From Mycolicibacterium fluoranthenivorans (GTDB lineage Bacteria; Actinomycetota; Actinomycetes; Mycobacteriales; Mycobacteriaceae): a DNA stretch of 64,000 bases. Below the pieces are notes generated by a model, which saw only the letters and a list, made by a program, of their open reading frames with translations, searched no databases and was not told the origin of the DNA. Shown one piece after another: positions 8,169-16,988 of this stretch. Every line of letters begins with the position of its first letter. Positions within the stretch are counted from its first letter, which is position 1. The translations under genes were made by a program, and so were the position numbers. Location of the stretch: assembly GCF_011758805.1 (NCBI RefSeq), contig NZ_JAANOW010000001.1:124001-188000 (forward strand), written 5' to 3'.

Positions 8169-10160
8169 GTGGGGGATTTTCTGCCGGGAGACCGGCCGTG
8201 GTGGAGTGTCGGTCGGTGGGGGCAGGTCGCCTTCGCGTTGGTCGTGACGGTGGCTCTGACTGCCGGCGGGGTGCACTGGCTCACCGCTGCTGTGTCGCCT
8301 ACCGAGTCCGGCACCGCTGAGAAGCCGTCCCCAGCGGATGCGCAGACGATCGCCTCTGCCGCGTCCTCGGCATTTACCGGGACCGCCATGGCCTCGGATG
8401 ACGCGCTGAGCGCGGCGGCGCGCTCGGCGAACATTCCTACTGATCCGGTGGCGGGCTGGGATCTGCCCACCACCGACGGGCGTCGCGTGCAACTGGTGCT
8501 GCCCGCCGGTTTGGGGGCCGGCGAGACCACCGCGGACGGCCAGGTCGTCTACCCGGATCGCGGCGCCGGTTTCAGCGTGATCGCCGAAAACAAAGGCGCG
8601 GGTGGGCGCACCATCACCCGCATCCCCAAGCCTGCCGCGAACGCTACGACAGCTTCGGGGGTTGCGACCGCCGATGGGCAGGCGTTGCCCACAGTGCCGA
8701 TGTTCCTGCGCACCCCGGCCGACACGGTGATGCTGGCCCACACCGACGGAACCATCACCGTCAACCAGGCCACCCCAGCGGCCACCACCATCGCCACGAT
8801 CGCCGCACCGCAGGCGCGTGACAGCCACGGCACTCTTGTGCCGAGTGCTTTTGTGACACAGCAGATCCGGCCCGGACTGTATCTGCTGGCCCAGGTGATC
8901 CACCCCGATGCCGCCACGGTGTGGCCGGTGTATGTCGACCCGTGCATCTCGGCCTGTGATGCGTTCACTCACGCCAGTACCAGCGGCGCCAACGGCGCGG
9001 CTCTGCAAGCTGCCGGCAGCGCACTGGTCACCGGGATCAAGAACAACCCGGTCGAATCCGCCGAAATCATCGGCGGCGGCGCACTTGTGGTGACCGGAGT
9101 GGGCTCCGGCCTCGGGGCTGGCCTGGTCCTCTCGGGGACGACGGGGCTGGTGCAGAAAGCCGCGGCCGCCGATCCCACCAACCAGCTCCTGGGGGCAACC
9201 GGTGACTTCCTGGAAGTCACCAACTACATCAGCCCCGCCCGCAGCATCCAAAAAGGTCTGACCGCCGCCGTTGAACGCGGGGCGCAGAAATTCGGCGACG
9301 ACCTCGCCGAAGGCGCCCTGCGCGACGCCACAGTGGTGAAACCGGTCACCCCCACCCCGTCACCGCAGCTCGCCAACGACATCGCCGGCGCGGTAACCCC
9401 TACACCCGGTGTCGGAACGCCCGCCGCGGCCAACGCGCCACCGCACGAGCTGCCGAATCCGCCGCTGCGCACAAACCTTCCAGATGCCGGACGCACTGCC
9501 TCGACGCCGAAGGATTACGTTCCTGAGACACTGGATCCAGGATGCAAACTGGACTGTGGTTACACGACCAAGGCCCCGGCCGGAGTGTATGACGAGGTCG
9601 AGATGCCCGGTCATACCCAGCACAAGTTCGAAACCATCCCAGGACAGCTCACCCACGAATTCCCAAAGAACATTCCGACCAACCGGCGCCTGAACACCCG
9701 CAAGATCGAGCCCCAGACGGGCAAGGTTCGCGATGAGTCACCGCCGGCCTCGGTCCAAGAAAGCCGCAACGGCCGGTCCAGCGTCCGCCACTTAGACGAG
9801 ATCGAAAGCGCCAAAGAGCGCAAACTGCTACAGGCGTTGACACAGCGCCACGGGCTCAAAGGCGGAGACCCCCAGGAATTCGCCTACCGGGGCACCGACG
9901 GCAAAACCCGCTGCGGGCCCTGCGCACAGGAGCGCTACAACGACCAGCAACGACGCCTATCGTCACCCAGCGACCAGCGCGTCGATCAGCAGACACACGC
10001 CCAAGACACCGCCAACCTGCACCGCAACAACGCCCTGAACACCGCCCGCCAAGGCAGCAATCAAAACGGCGCTGACCGCGATTCGGGCACTAGAGGCAAA
10101 AAGAAGACCAACGACAAGAAGAAGAAGAAAAAGAGCAAAATAAACCACAAAAAGCCATAA
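8169..10160 (+). CDS. Polymorphic toxin paralogue with unrecognised C-terminal toxin domain
   Basis: A 663-residue protein homologous to the first toxin over its N-terminal ~430 residues: the GDFLPGD start, membrane segment (FALVVTVALTAGGVHW), RTPADTVMLAHT, RPGLY and TVWPVYVDP blocks, and PGVGTP linker. It lacks the Hint domain. After the linker comes a new region starting around KDYVPETLDPGCKLDCGYT, with Cys pairs (CKLDC; CGPC) and YRGTDGKTRCGPCAQE, of no family I recognise. The end matches the first toxin again (RRLSSPSDQR) and closes with an extreme Lys run (KKKKKKSK). The GTG start has a GGGGGA site 8 nt upstream. The immunity candidate follows 98 nt downstream. Confidence 0.75.
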   Translation: MGDFLPGDRPWWSVGRWGQVAFALVVTVALTAGGVHWLTAAVSPTESGTAEKPSPADAQTIASAASSAFTGTAMASDDALSAAARSANIPTDPVAGWDLPTTDGRRVQLVLPAGLGAGETTADGQVVYPDRGAGFSVIAENKGAGGRTITRIPKPAANATTASGVATADGQALPTVPMFLRTPADTVMLAHTDGTITVNQATPAATTIATIAAPQARDSHGTLVPSAFVTQQIRPGLYLLAQVIHPDAATVWPVYVDPCISACDAFTHASTSGANGAALQAAGSALVTGIKNNPVESAEIIGGGALVVTGVGSGLGAGLVLSGTTGLVQKAAAADPTNQLLGATGDFLEVTNYISPARSIQKGLTAAVERGAQKFGDDLAEGALRDATVVKPVTPTPSPQLANDIAGAVTPTPGVGTPAAANAPPHELPNPPLRTNLPDAGRTASTPKDYVPETLDPGCKLDCGYTTKAPAGVYDEVEMPGHTQHKFETIPGQLTHEFPKNIPTNRRLNTRKIEPQTGKVRDESPPASVQESRNGRSSVRHLDEIESAKERKLLQALTQRHGLKGGDPQEFAYRGTDGKTRCGPCAQERYNDQQRRLSSPSDQRVDQQTHAQDTANLHRNNALNTARQGSNQNGADRDSGTRGKKKTNDKKKKKKSKINHKKP

Positions 10161-10258
10161 GGCCGATAGCGGCCGACATGGTGAGCACTGATCTGCGGTG
10201 AAACGTCCTCTACCAGTATGTCTACCCGGGCCGACCGAAGCACCGATGGAGGGAAACA

Positions 10259-10729
10259 ATGGCGAGTGATAACGAACTGCTCCTCGACGTCGAAGTGGAC
10301 CCGTGGGGTAGCACGATCAGTATCGAGGATCTCGACACAGACGATCGGCCTGGAGTCCCCGATGGTTTCAAGACCGAGATCTGGTGCTGGTCAACGATTC
10401 ACTCGATCGACGTTTACACGATGAGTCAGGACGAATCCGAGACGACTGAGCGGCTTGTCCGTGTGCGGGTCTATCGCGGAACAGATTCTGTGGGCCTCGG
10501 AGAGCGGGCCTTCGACGGGGAGCTGGAACTGACAACTGGGACCCTGGCAGTCGGCGCCTACCTCGGCACACCTCCCGAAGAGCAGCAACTGCACCTCAGC
10601 CCCGGCCTCGTACATTTGCAGATTTTCACGGAGAAAGCCATCCAGACGGTGCATTACGACCTCCCTGAGCCAGGCGAGTACCCGATCTCCGGGCCCACCG
10701 ACATCAACGTGCTCATACTGCCAACGTGA
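10259..10729 (+). CDS. Probable immunity protein for the second toxin (unknown family)
   Basis: A 156-residue acidic, strand-rich protein without signal peptide or membrane segment (MASDNELLLDVEVDPWG at the start, TDINVLILPT at the end). A strong GGAGG lies 6 nt before the ATG. Its place directly behind a polymorphic toxin on the same strand is the main argument for an immunity function. It does not resemble the DUF4265 protein that follows the first toxin, as expected if each pair is specific. Confidence 0.55.
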   Translation: MASDNELLLDVEVDPWGSTISIEDLDTDDRPGVPDGFKTEIWCWSTIHSIDVYTMSQDESETTERLVRVRVYRGTDSVGLGERAFDGELELTTGTLAVGAYLGTPPEEQQLHLSPGLVHLQIFTEKAIQTVHYDLPEPGEYPISGPTDINVLILPT

Positions 10730-10990
10730 CCGCAGGGCGGGACACCACCACTCACGGTCTTCCCGAGCCGAGATGTCCGATGTCCTCAGGGCCGCGCCGT
10801 GTCTTGTTTGTAGAGAAGCGAGACAGGGCTCAGCGCGCCGCTCCTCTGCTGCATAGTCGCTGGTCGAGCTGTCTCATTTCTTGTCTCACACCGCGTGTCT
10901 CAGATCTGCGACGTCGGAGGCGAATGGAACAGTGATCCATGTGAGAGCCATCAAGCATGCCGCAGCAGGTCCCACTAGGCGGTTGTCGCA

Positions 10991-11767
10991 ATGACTTCCG
11001 GGCAGCTGCCCGACGATTTCTCGACGAATCTGGTCAACTGGATATTTGAGTTGTTCGTCGAGCCGGAGATCACCCGTCGCGGCCTTGCGCTGGACCGGGA
11101 TGAGGTCCGAAAGGTTGTGATCGAGCTAAATCCTGACCGACCGCACCCCTTGGTGCGTCTCAATGATCAGGCCAAGATCGTGGCACAAGTCCGCTTCACG
11201 CGTGACATCGCCGAAGGCGAGGACGTGACGGCTGCAGACATTGATGCCGTTCACAGTGTGGAACCCGAAGACGTAGGCCCCAACAGCGGATACGTCTGCT
11301 TCGCGGTCGTGAACGGTCATCAATGCATCAAGTTCGACTTCCGCTACAACAAGGAACGCGTGACTCGGCTACTTCTCCGAGCAAGACAGTTCTTTGATAC
11401 TGCATTGGAGTGCCTCGAAACCCGGCCTGCGGTGGCATCCGATCTGGCGTTCTCCGCAGCCGAACTCTCCATCCAAGCTCAAATGCTTCTCCAGCAACAA
11501 CGGACCAAAAGCCATGTGCAACGGCAGGAGTGGATTGATTCGTGGACCGAGTTGGACAACGCTCCCCCCGAGCACGCCGATGCATTGCGCGAACTTCGCA
11601 ACCATCGCTTACAGGGTCGTTATGAGCAGGTCGCGTTCACAGTGGACGGGTCTGCGCTGAAACCGCTGATGAAAGTTGTCGAGGAGATGATTCAGGTGGC
11701 CGAGACCTACTCCGGGCATGCCGTGCGACGACTTGATGAGCAGATTGGGGATCTACAGTCTGAGTGA
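10991..11767 (+). CDS. HEPN-like hypothetical protein
   Basis: A 258-residue cytosolic protein. The N-terminal half is mixed alpha/beta (RVLD-free, with KVVIELNPDRPHPLVRLND). From about residue 115 it turns helical (RYNKERVTRLLLRARQFFDTALECLE; ASDLAFSAAELSIQAQMLLQQ), resembling HEPN four-helix proteins, and near the C-terminus has LRELRNHRLQGRYEQ. HEPN RNases carry R-N-x3-H in that place; here the His position is Gln. A catalytically dead or divergent HEPN is therefore possible. Such proteins are common in defence islands. There is no obvious partner gene, and the next intact gene is the GNAT-PIN fusion. Domain call by eye only. Confidence 0.5.
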   Translation: MTSGQLPDDFSTNLVNWIFELFVEPEITRRGLALDRDEVRKVVIELNPDRPHPLVRLNDQAKIVAQVRFTRDIAEGEDVTAADIDAVHSVEPEDVGPNSGYVCFAVVNGHQCIKFDFRYNKERVTRLLLRARQFFDTALECLETRPAVASDLAFSAAELSIQAQMLLQQQRTKSHVQRQEWIDSWTELDNAPPEHADALRELRNHRLQGRYEQVAFTVDGSALKPLMKVVEEMIQVAETYSGHAVRRLDEQIGDLQSE

Positions 11768-12463
11768 GTTTGCGTCGCATCGTCGACAATGGACTTTTTT
11801 ACACTCAAAACGTCTGCAGCGCTGGGCTTCCCAGATGAACGAGGTCGGTTGCGGCAGCCTGCCCCAATGCCGCGGACCCGGCGGTAATCGCCGACATGAC
11901 GAGCTGCTTCAGACGGCTCAGAGGTTGCTCCAGAGCTGCTTCAGCCTTGATTCCGCTAACGAGCGCAACCCGACATTCTGGGAAGCCATCTGCTCCAACA
12001 GGTCCAGCAGATGCGGTAGCGATCGGCCGAGCCGGTCGATCCGCGCGGGCACCGGAGGCGGTGTCCGTCCAGATCCGCTCACAGCCAGCCCTCTGAAGAG
12101 CGTCCACCTGGCTGCGAACCGTCTGATCGCTCGTCGAGACCCGAGCGTAGCCGAGCATGCGGTGCATGCGGTGCATGCCTTGATCTCTACCACTGGCCAC
12201 GGGACAGTTTCGGTTCACGCTTTCGAGATCTTGAAATCCCAGGTGGCAAACCGGCTGGTGAAGCGTCTCGAAACCTTCGTTATGGGGACGCTTCCACGCA
12301 CCGCCGCCACCCGATCCGACATTGACGAACGAACCGCGCGGACGGTGCGCGGTTCACGATCGCCGTGCCAGTTGACGTAGGTCCTGGTTATCGGCGAAGC
12401 CATCACAAATCCCGCCATGTTTGGAGGCTCTACTGAGACCTAGTCGGCATACGATGCTCTTCT
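11768..12463. other. Gene-poor stretch with recombinase debris
   Basis: About 700 bases hold only the decayed serine recombinase described separately and a short repeat of GGTGCATGC near 12160-12180. No intact gene is visible. Confidence 0.5.
11950..12158 (-). pseudogene. Serine recombinase (resolvase/invertase) remnant
   Basis: From ATG at 12158 the frame reads MLGYARVSTSDQTVRSQVDALQRAG with the catalytic Ser of the YARVS motif and the following CERIWTDTASGARADRP. The match then jumps to another frame with ARIDRLGRSLPHLLDLLEQM and NVGLRSLAE, skipping about 15 expected residues, and stops near 11950. The rest of the catalytic domain and the HTH are gone. It is a frameshifted, truncated scar of a mobile element. 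Confidence 0.8.
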
Positions 12464-14542
12464 ATGGCAGGCGTGGAAGACGCGGACGTAACGTTTCTGG
12501 CGCCACCGCCCGAAACTGACCTACTCACCGCAGCTCGCAAACTCGGTGACTCGCAAGCTCGAACCTTAGGGATGCTTCCATACGCGGCATGGGACGAGTA
12601 CGCCGCTCAAGGGCGGATTCTCTGCATCTTGGACAACACCGCGCTAAACGCAAACCAAGACCAGTCCACCCAACTCCTCGGATACGCCGCGTTTCGCACG
12701 CCCCGTGGAACACTCGCACTAACACATCTGGCAGTATCGCCGACCGCGCGCAAGCAGGGCGTGGCGCGGAAGCTAGTAAATGAACTGCGTCATCAGTACC
12801 CACATCTTCGCGGCATCTCCGCTCGCTGTCGGCGGGACTACCCTGCCAACGACGTGTGGCCGCGACTCGGGTTCGTCGCACAAGGTGACCGTAAGGGCCG
12901 CAGCGCGGACGGACACTTGCTAACAGACTGGTGGTTGGACTTCGGACATGCCGATCTCTTGACGTGGCAGGGCGGGACACAGACAACGATCCCAGTCGTG
13001 ATAGACACCAACATTTTTCTTGCCCTCCACGGTCGCCATCCCGATAGCCAAGTTGCCCAGGCAATTAAAGGAGTTTCGGGTCGACTGCAGATGCTTGTGA
13101 CCCCGGAGCTCAAGAACGAACTCAATCGCAACTCTGACGACAAAGAACGTCAAAGGTTGATCCAGATCGCGCAAGGCTATCCTCAGCTCCCTGTCGCAGC
13201 ATCGACTGCCGATGAGAAGGTGGGCCTTTTGTTACAGCGGTTACCGAAGCCTCCCGAGTCGATACAAGACCAAAGCGATGCGCGCCACGTGGCCTATGCA
13301 ATGGCAGCCGGCATCGAAATCGTCGTGACACAGGACCGCAACGCCAAGTCGCGTCTCGGGGAAGCCGCACGCGACCTTGGCGTGACGATCACGAACCCGT
13401 TCGAGCTCGTCGTCCGAATAGATGAACTTGAAGATCAACCGTCGTATTCGCCCCAAGCACTGAAATCGACTGGCTATACGCTGGCCGAAGCGGGATCGGA
13501 CGATTCGGAATTGAAGGATTTCATCAATACCGCGCGGGGAGAAAGACGCGCTCAATACTCGGCTACGTGCAACCAACTAGCGGCGCGCAGGCCCCACTCT
13601 CATCGACTTCTATTACGGGACCCACTCGGGCTACCGATCGGGCTAATCGGCACCACTTCGAAGTCTGACAAGCTGACGGTCTCGCTTTTGAGGATTCACA
13701 ACTGCCCACTACAGAGCAGCGTCGCCACCCAGCTTGTGGGGCATCTCCGTGCGCTTGCCTCTGACCAGCGCGCCGGGGCGATAGTCGTAAGCGACGAGGG
13801 TCTGGACAGTTCACTATTCGAGGCACTTCTTGAAGACGGCTATCACCCGTTTCCGGGCGGAATGATCGCCGTCACAATCCGGGCAGCGCTGACCGGGAGC
13901 GAGCTCCGCGAACGCTGGTCGCGGATACTGGCCGCACTGACTGGCGCAGAACAGGCTGCCCTCCGAGCCCTGAATGAAGTTATTCAGGATCCATATACGC
14001 CATCTACCGCATACCAGCTAGAGCACCAGTTGCGACCCCTACGATTACTCGACTGCGATCTGGACACTTGGATCCTGTCGATCAAGCCCGGATTTGCCAC
14101 GAATCTATTCGGCTACCCGCCGCAGCTATTTGAGCGCCAATCTGACCTCGGCATTCAACGCGAGCACGTGTACTTTCGAGGAGCGAAGTCGGGCGAGAAC
14201 TCGCCCGGCCGAATCCTTTGGTACGCAACTGATCCGAATAGGGAGATCTTTGCGATCAGCTCGCTCGTTGAAGTCCGTGACTTGGCGCCGGAGGCTGCCT
14301 ACCGCAAGTATCGTCGCCTGGGGGTTTATGACCTTGATCGGCTTCGCGCCTCTGCAAAAAGCAATGGCACAGTGCGCGCGCTCCGCATCACAGACACCGA
14401 ACTACTGCCCGCACCGATTCCACTCAAACGAATTCGTGAAATCGAACGCAAGACCGGTCGGATCCTACAGCTAGTGTCGGCAAACAAGATCAACGCAATG
14501 TGGTTTAGCGACCTTGTAGGGGAGGCATTCGGTCGTGGTTAG
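12464..14542 (+). CDS. GNAT-PIN fusion protein with C-terminal PUA-like domain
   Basis: A 692-residue multidomain protein. Residues ~20-160 form a GNAT acetyltransferase (LAVSPTARKQGVARKLVNEL, the acetyl-CoA loop; VWPRLGFV). Residues ~175-320 form a PIN nuclease with its acidic residues in place: VVIDTN, PELKNEL, QSDARHVAYA and VTQDRN. Residues ~340-480 look like a second, degenerate GNAT fold (FEALLEDGYHPFPGGM). The C-terminus (~560-690) looks PUA/EVE-like (GRILWYATDP...FAISSLVEV; YRKYRRLGVYD). The stop overlaps the start of the ASCH gene by 8 nt, so the two act together. Expected chemistry is acylation plus RNA cleavage, perhaps on tRNA; the biological role is inferred. Third-position GC is lower than in the core genes. 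Confidence 0.75.
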   Translation: MAGVEDADVTFLAPPPETDLLTAARKLGDSQARTLGMLPYAAWDEYAAQGRILCILDNTALNANQDQSTQLLGYAAFRTPRGTLALTHLAVSPTARKQGVARKLVNELRHQYPHLRGISARCRRDYPANDVWPRLGFVAQGDRKGRSADGHLLTDWWLDFGHADLLTWQGGTQTTIPVVIDTNIFLALHGRHPDSQVAQAIKGVSGRLQMLVTPELKNELNRNSDDKERQRLIQIAQGYPQLPVAASTADEKVGLLLQRLPKPPESIQDQSDARHVAYAMAAGIEIVVTQDRNAKSRLGEAARDLGVTITNPFELVVRIDELEDQPSYSPQALKSTGYTLAEAGSDDSELKDFINTARGERRAQYSATCNQLAARRPHSHRLLLRDPLGLPIGLIGTTSKSDKLTVSLLRIHNCPLQSSVATQLVGHLRALASDQRAGAIVVSDEGLDSSLFEALLEDGYHPFPGGMIAVTIRAALTGSELRERWSRILAALTGAEQAALRALNEVIQDPYTPSTAYQLEHQLRPLRLLDCDLDTWILSIKPGFATNLFGYPPQLFERQSDLGIQREHVYFRGAKSGENSPGRILWYATDPNREIFAISSLVEVRDLAPEAAYRKYRRLGVYDLDRLRASAKSNGTVRALRITDTELLPAPIPLKRIREIERKTGRILQLVSANKINAMWFSDLVGEAFGRG

Positions 14543-15017
14543 CGCTCATCCCACGGAACTCACACGCCTGATGCTGCTGTCGATCAAGCCAGGGCATGTG
14601 GACAACATCCTCAGCGGCTCAAAAACCGTCGAACTCCGGCGTATTCGCCCACAGGTCTCTGCCGGGCAGCCGATCGCGATCTACGCAACCATGCCCGTCG
14701 GGGCCGTTGTCGCCACATGTCGCGTTCGCAAGGTGGACGTCGCCTTGCCCGAAATCATCAAGGCCAGGCATCTGGGCCAGGCGGCGATATCCGCCACCGA
14801 TTTCGACGCGTACTTCGCTGGATCAGGTCATGCCGTAGCAATACACGTCGATGAAGTCGCAGCGCTCGACAACCCAGTAACGCTCAATGAAATCCGATCC
14901 CGGCGCAGCGCCTACAATCCGCCTCAAACGTGGCACTTCTTCAACCGCACCCAGCTTCGTGACCTACTTGGCCACCACCTAGCTCATCACGATCTCTCCA
15001 CGCTACTTGCGCGCTGA
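14535..15017 (+). CDS. ASCH-domain protein
   Basis: A 160-residue protein with the ASCH/PUA-like start MLLSIKPGHVDNILSGSKTVELRR followed by PIAIYATMPVGAVVATCRV, typical of RNA- or modified-base-binding ASCH proteins. The GTG at 14535 overlaps the GNAT-PIN stop by 8 nt; ATG at 14571, right at the conserved LLSIKP, is an alternative start. It probably serves as partner, sensor or antitoxin of the upstream protein. The C-terminal ~40 residues (NPPQTWHFFNRTQLRDLLG) lie outside the core domain. Confidence 0.8.
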   Translation: MVSAHPTELTRLMLLSIKPGHVDNILSGSKTVELRRIRPQVSAGQPIAIYATMPVGAVVATCRVRKVDVALPEIIKARHLGQAAISATDFDAYFAGSGHAVAIHVDEVAALDNPVTLNEIRSRRSAYNPPQTWHFFNRTQLRDLLGHHLAHHDLSTLLAR

Positions 15018-15248
15018 CGCAGTCCGTTCGACCGGCCCCATCTCGCTCGTCGCTGGCGGTGCAAGAACGGTGCAAGCTGAATCCACTCAGTAAGCCAACA
15101 CGATTATTCGCCGCGAGGACTCGCTTCGGTGCCCGACGGCAGAGCAATCCGCCCCGCTTGTCGCTCACCGTCGATTCGAGCAGGTAACACCTCAGCCAAC
15201 TTGCGTCTGTGTCGCGCCGGGAGAGACTCCACGTCACCCCGAACCTTC

Positions 15249-16988
15249 TCATCGAGTCCGGGTAATCCAGATATCGTTGCCGACAGGATCTTTGACTCGG
15301 GCCGAACTGTGGTCTGCGGCCTCCGCACCAACTCGATTAACCACGGCATCGAAGTCGTTGACTTCAATGTTGAGCAGTACAGGCCTATGGGCGCCAGAGT
15401 CGTCCTTGTAACCTGCGAGAAAAACGAACCTCAAGAATCTGCCGATGTATAACTCGTTGGAACTCGGCCGGAAAGTATCGAGGCCGAGGCCGCCAGATCC
15501 GTAAAAGCTGTCTATTTGGTCCAGATCGGGTGCCAGAAGAGAGACCCACTGCAGAGCAGCGGCTCGCGGACTCTCAACCGGGGAACTTGATCCTCGTGCA
15601 TGATTGCGGCCAACTATCGTGCTGTCCACAATATCGACCACGACCTTCTGCAAATCCAGCTGGAGTACCCAGCGCTGAACATTCGCACCCGTTTTCGACT
15701 CGAGGGCGAACGATTTACTAGAAGTGATTTGTCGCCCATCGAGAAAGGTCTGGGGTTCGCGGCTGGCGAGTGCATTTCGGAATCCCGCCAGATCGCGGTC
15801 ACGAAGTGGCGGGGGCATTGCCTCATAGTGTTCACTCCCCAGCGCCAAATCCACGCACCTGTCGGCCATTCCCTCGATGTAGCGCCGATCTTGGACCGCA
15901 ATTCCCATGTTCCCCAACCATTTTGGGCCGTGCAAGGCTCCTAAAAGTCCCGCCGTCATGGATGCCAGTGTGTCGGAGTCTGCGTTCCGAAGGAACGCGG
16001 CACCCACGAGGCCGCTTATCGGTCGGGGTGCTGTCCGCGAGGCTAGGTAGACAGCGCCGACACACGATCTAGTGCCTGCTCCGTTTACTCGCTTGTCGAA
16101 GCAACCCAGACCACTGAGCACGTCAACATCGTTGCCTAGAACACCCGACTCGATACCTCGTTGAGCTAGGGACAGAAGTTCGCGGGTTTCGTCGACAGCA
16201 GTTCGCCACCACTCAAGTACGTCAGCCTGGAACTGCGATGCCGCCTTCACCCACCCCTCGGGCAGGGCGTCCATTGCCAGTTCGGCATCTTGCCAGGATG
16301 TGTCTTCAACCAACTCTGTTGCCAGAGAACCATATTCAAGAGGCCCATCGATTGTTAGGAGTTTGTGAAGAGCCACCGCGTACGCAGCTGCTCCGACCAG
16401 CGCCCGAGGATGACCGTGCGTAGCAACTCCATCTTTGATGACGCGCCCGACGAGTTCGAGTCTGTCCAGCGTTCCGCATGAGACCGCGTGCGGAGCAATT
16501 CGCATTGCAACGCCGTTACCTCCCGCGGAAAAATACCGCTGCTGTGCCTTCTGTGACTTCTCAGAGGTGCCGCCTTCCCATGGCGCGCTCCCTGCTGCCC
16601 AACTACGGCAAGCACGCAAAGTCGAAGCGCCTGCGCCGCGCTGGTACAACAAGAAGAGAGGCAACTCGGTCCTGGTTAACGTAGCGAACCAGTCTGGGGT
16701 CTGAAGGGCGCGAGCCACAGCTAGGATCAGTTGAGTGTCATCGCTGTACTCACCAGCGGAGATCGGGTCCAAATATCGTCGATACTGCCCTCCGTTGTAA
16801 CGAACCCAGTCTTGAAATTCGGGCTTTGGGTCAACCTGTCGATTACTCTGCCCCCCAACAAATCCCGAGTTCTGCTCCTGTGGCCACCCAAGTGCATCAC
16901 CCACAGCTGCGCCCAGGAACACACCGCGTGAGCACGCTCCTAGGTTGGCGATCGTTGGTTTCAACTTTCGACCGCCTGCGGAGACCAA
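15249..16988 (-). CDS. ADP-ribosylglycohydrolase with C-terminal VOC-like domain
   Basis: A 579-residue fusion. Residues ~20-390 are a DraG/ARH-type ADP-ribosylglycohydrolase: GVFLGAAVGDALGWP, EYSDDTQLILAVARAL (metal-binding DDT), HGHPRALVGAAAY and NADSDTLASMTAGLLGALHG (second metal site). All metal-ligand motifs look intact. The C-terminal ~150 residues end like a glyoxalase/VOC fold (VLLNIEVNDFDAVVNRVG, KDPVGNDIWITR). It would remove ADP-ribose from targets modified by the DarT-like enzyme upstream, acting as antitoxin. The frame opens with TTG at 16988; a TTG at 16964 would give the same 4-nt overlap pattern seen at the other junction. Last gene of a three-gene operon. Confidence 0.8.
   Translation of the reverse strand: MVSAGGRKLKPTIANLGACSRGVFLGAAVGDALGWPQEQNSGFVGGQSNRQVDPKPEFQDWVRYNGGQYRRYLDPISAGEYSDDTQLILAVARALQTPDWFATLTRTELPLFLLYQRGAGASTLRACRSWAAGSAPWEGGTSEKSQKAQQRYFSAGGNGVAMRIAPHAVSCGTLDRLELVGRVIKDGVATHGHPRALVGAAAYAVALHKLLTIDGPLEYGSLATELVEDTSWQDAELAMDALPEGWVKAASQFQADVLEWWRTAVDETRELLSLAQRGIESGVLGNDVDVLSGLGCFDKRVNGAGTRSCVGAVYLASRTAPRPISGLVGAAFLRNADSDTLASMTAGLLGALHGPKWLGNMGIAVQDRRYIEGMADRCVDLALGSEHYEAMPPPLRDRDLAGFRNALASREPQTFLDGRQITSSKSFALESKTGANVQRWVLQLDLQKVVVDIVDSTIVGRNHARGSSSPVESPRAAALQWVSLLAPDLDQIDSFYGSGGLGLDTFRPSSNELYIGRFLRFVFLAGYKDDSGAHRPVLLNIEVNDFDAVVNRVGAEAADHSSARVKDPVGNDIWITRTR

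Noticed and set aside
12215..12418. 67-codon minus-strand frame near the recombinase remnant
   Set aside because: No homology and no start signal; too short to support.
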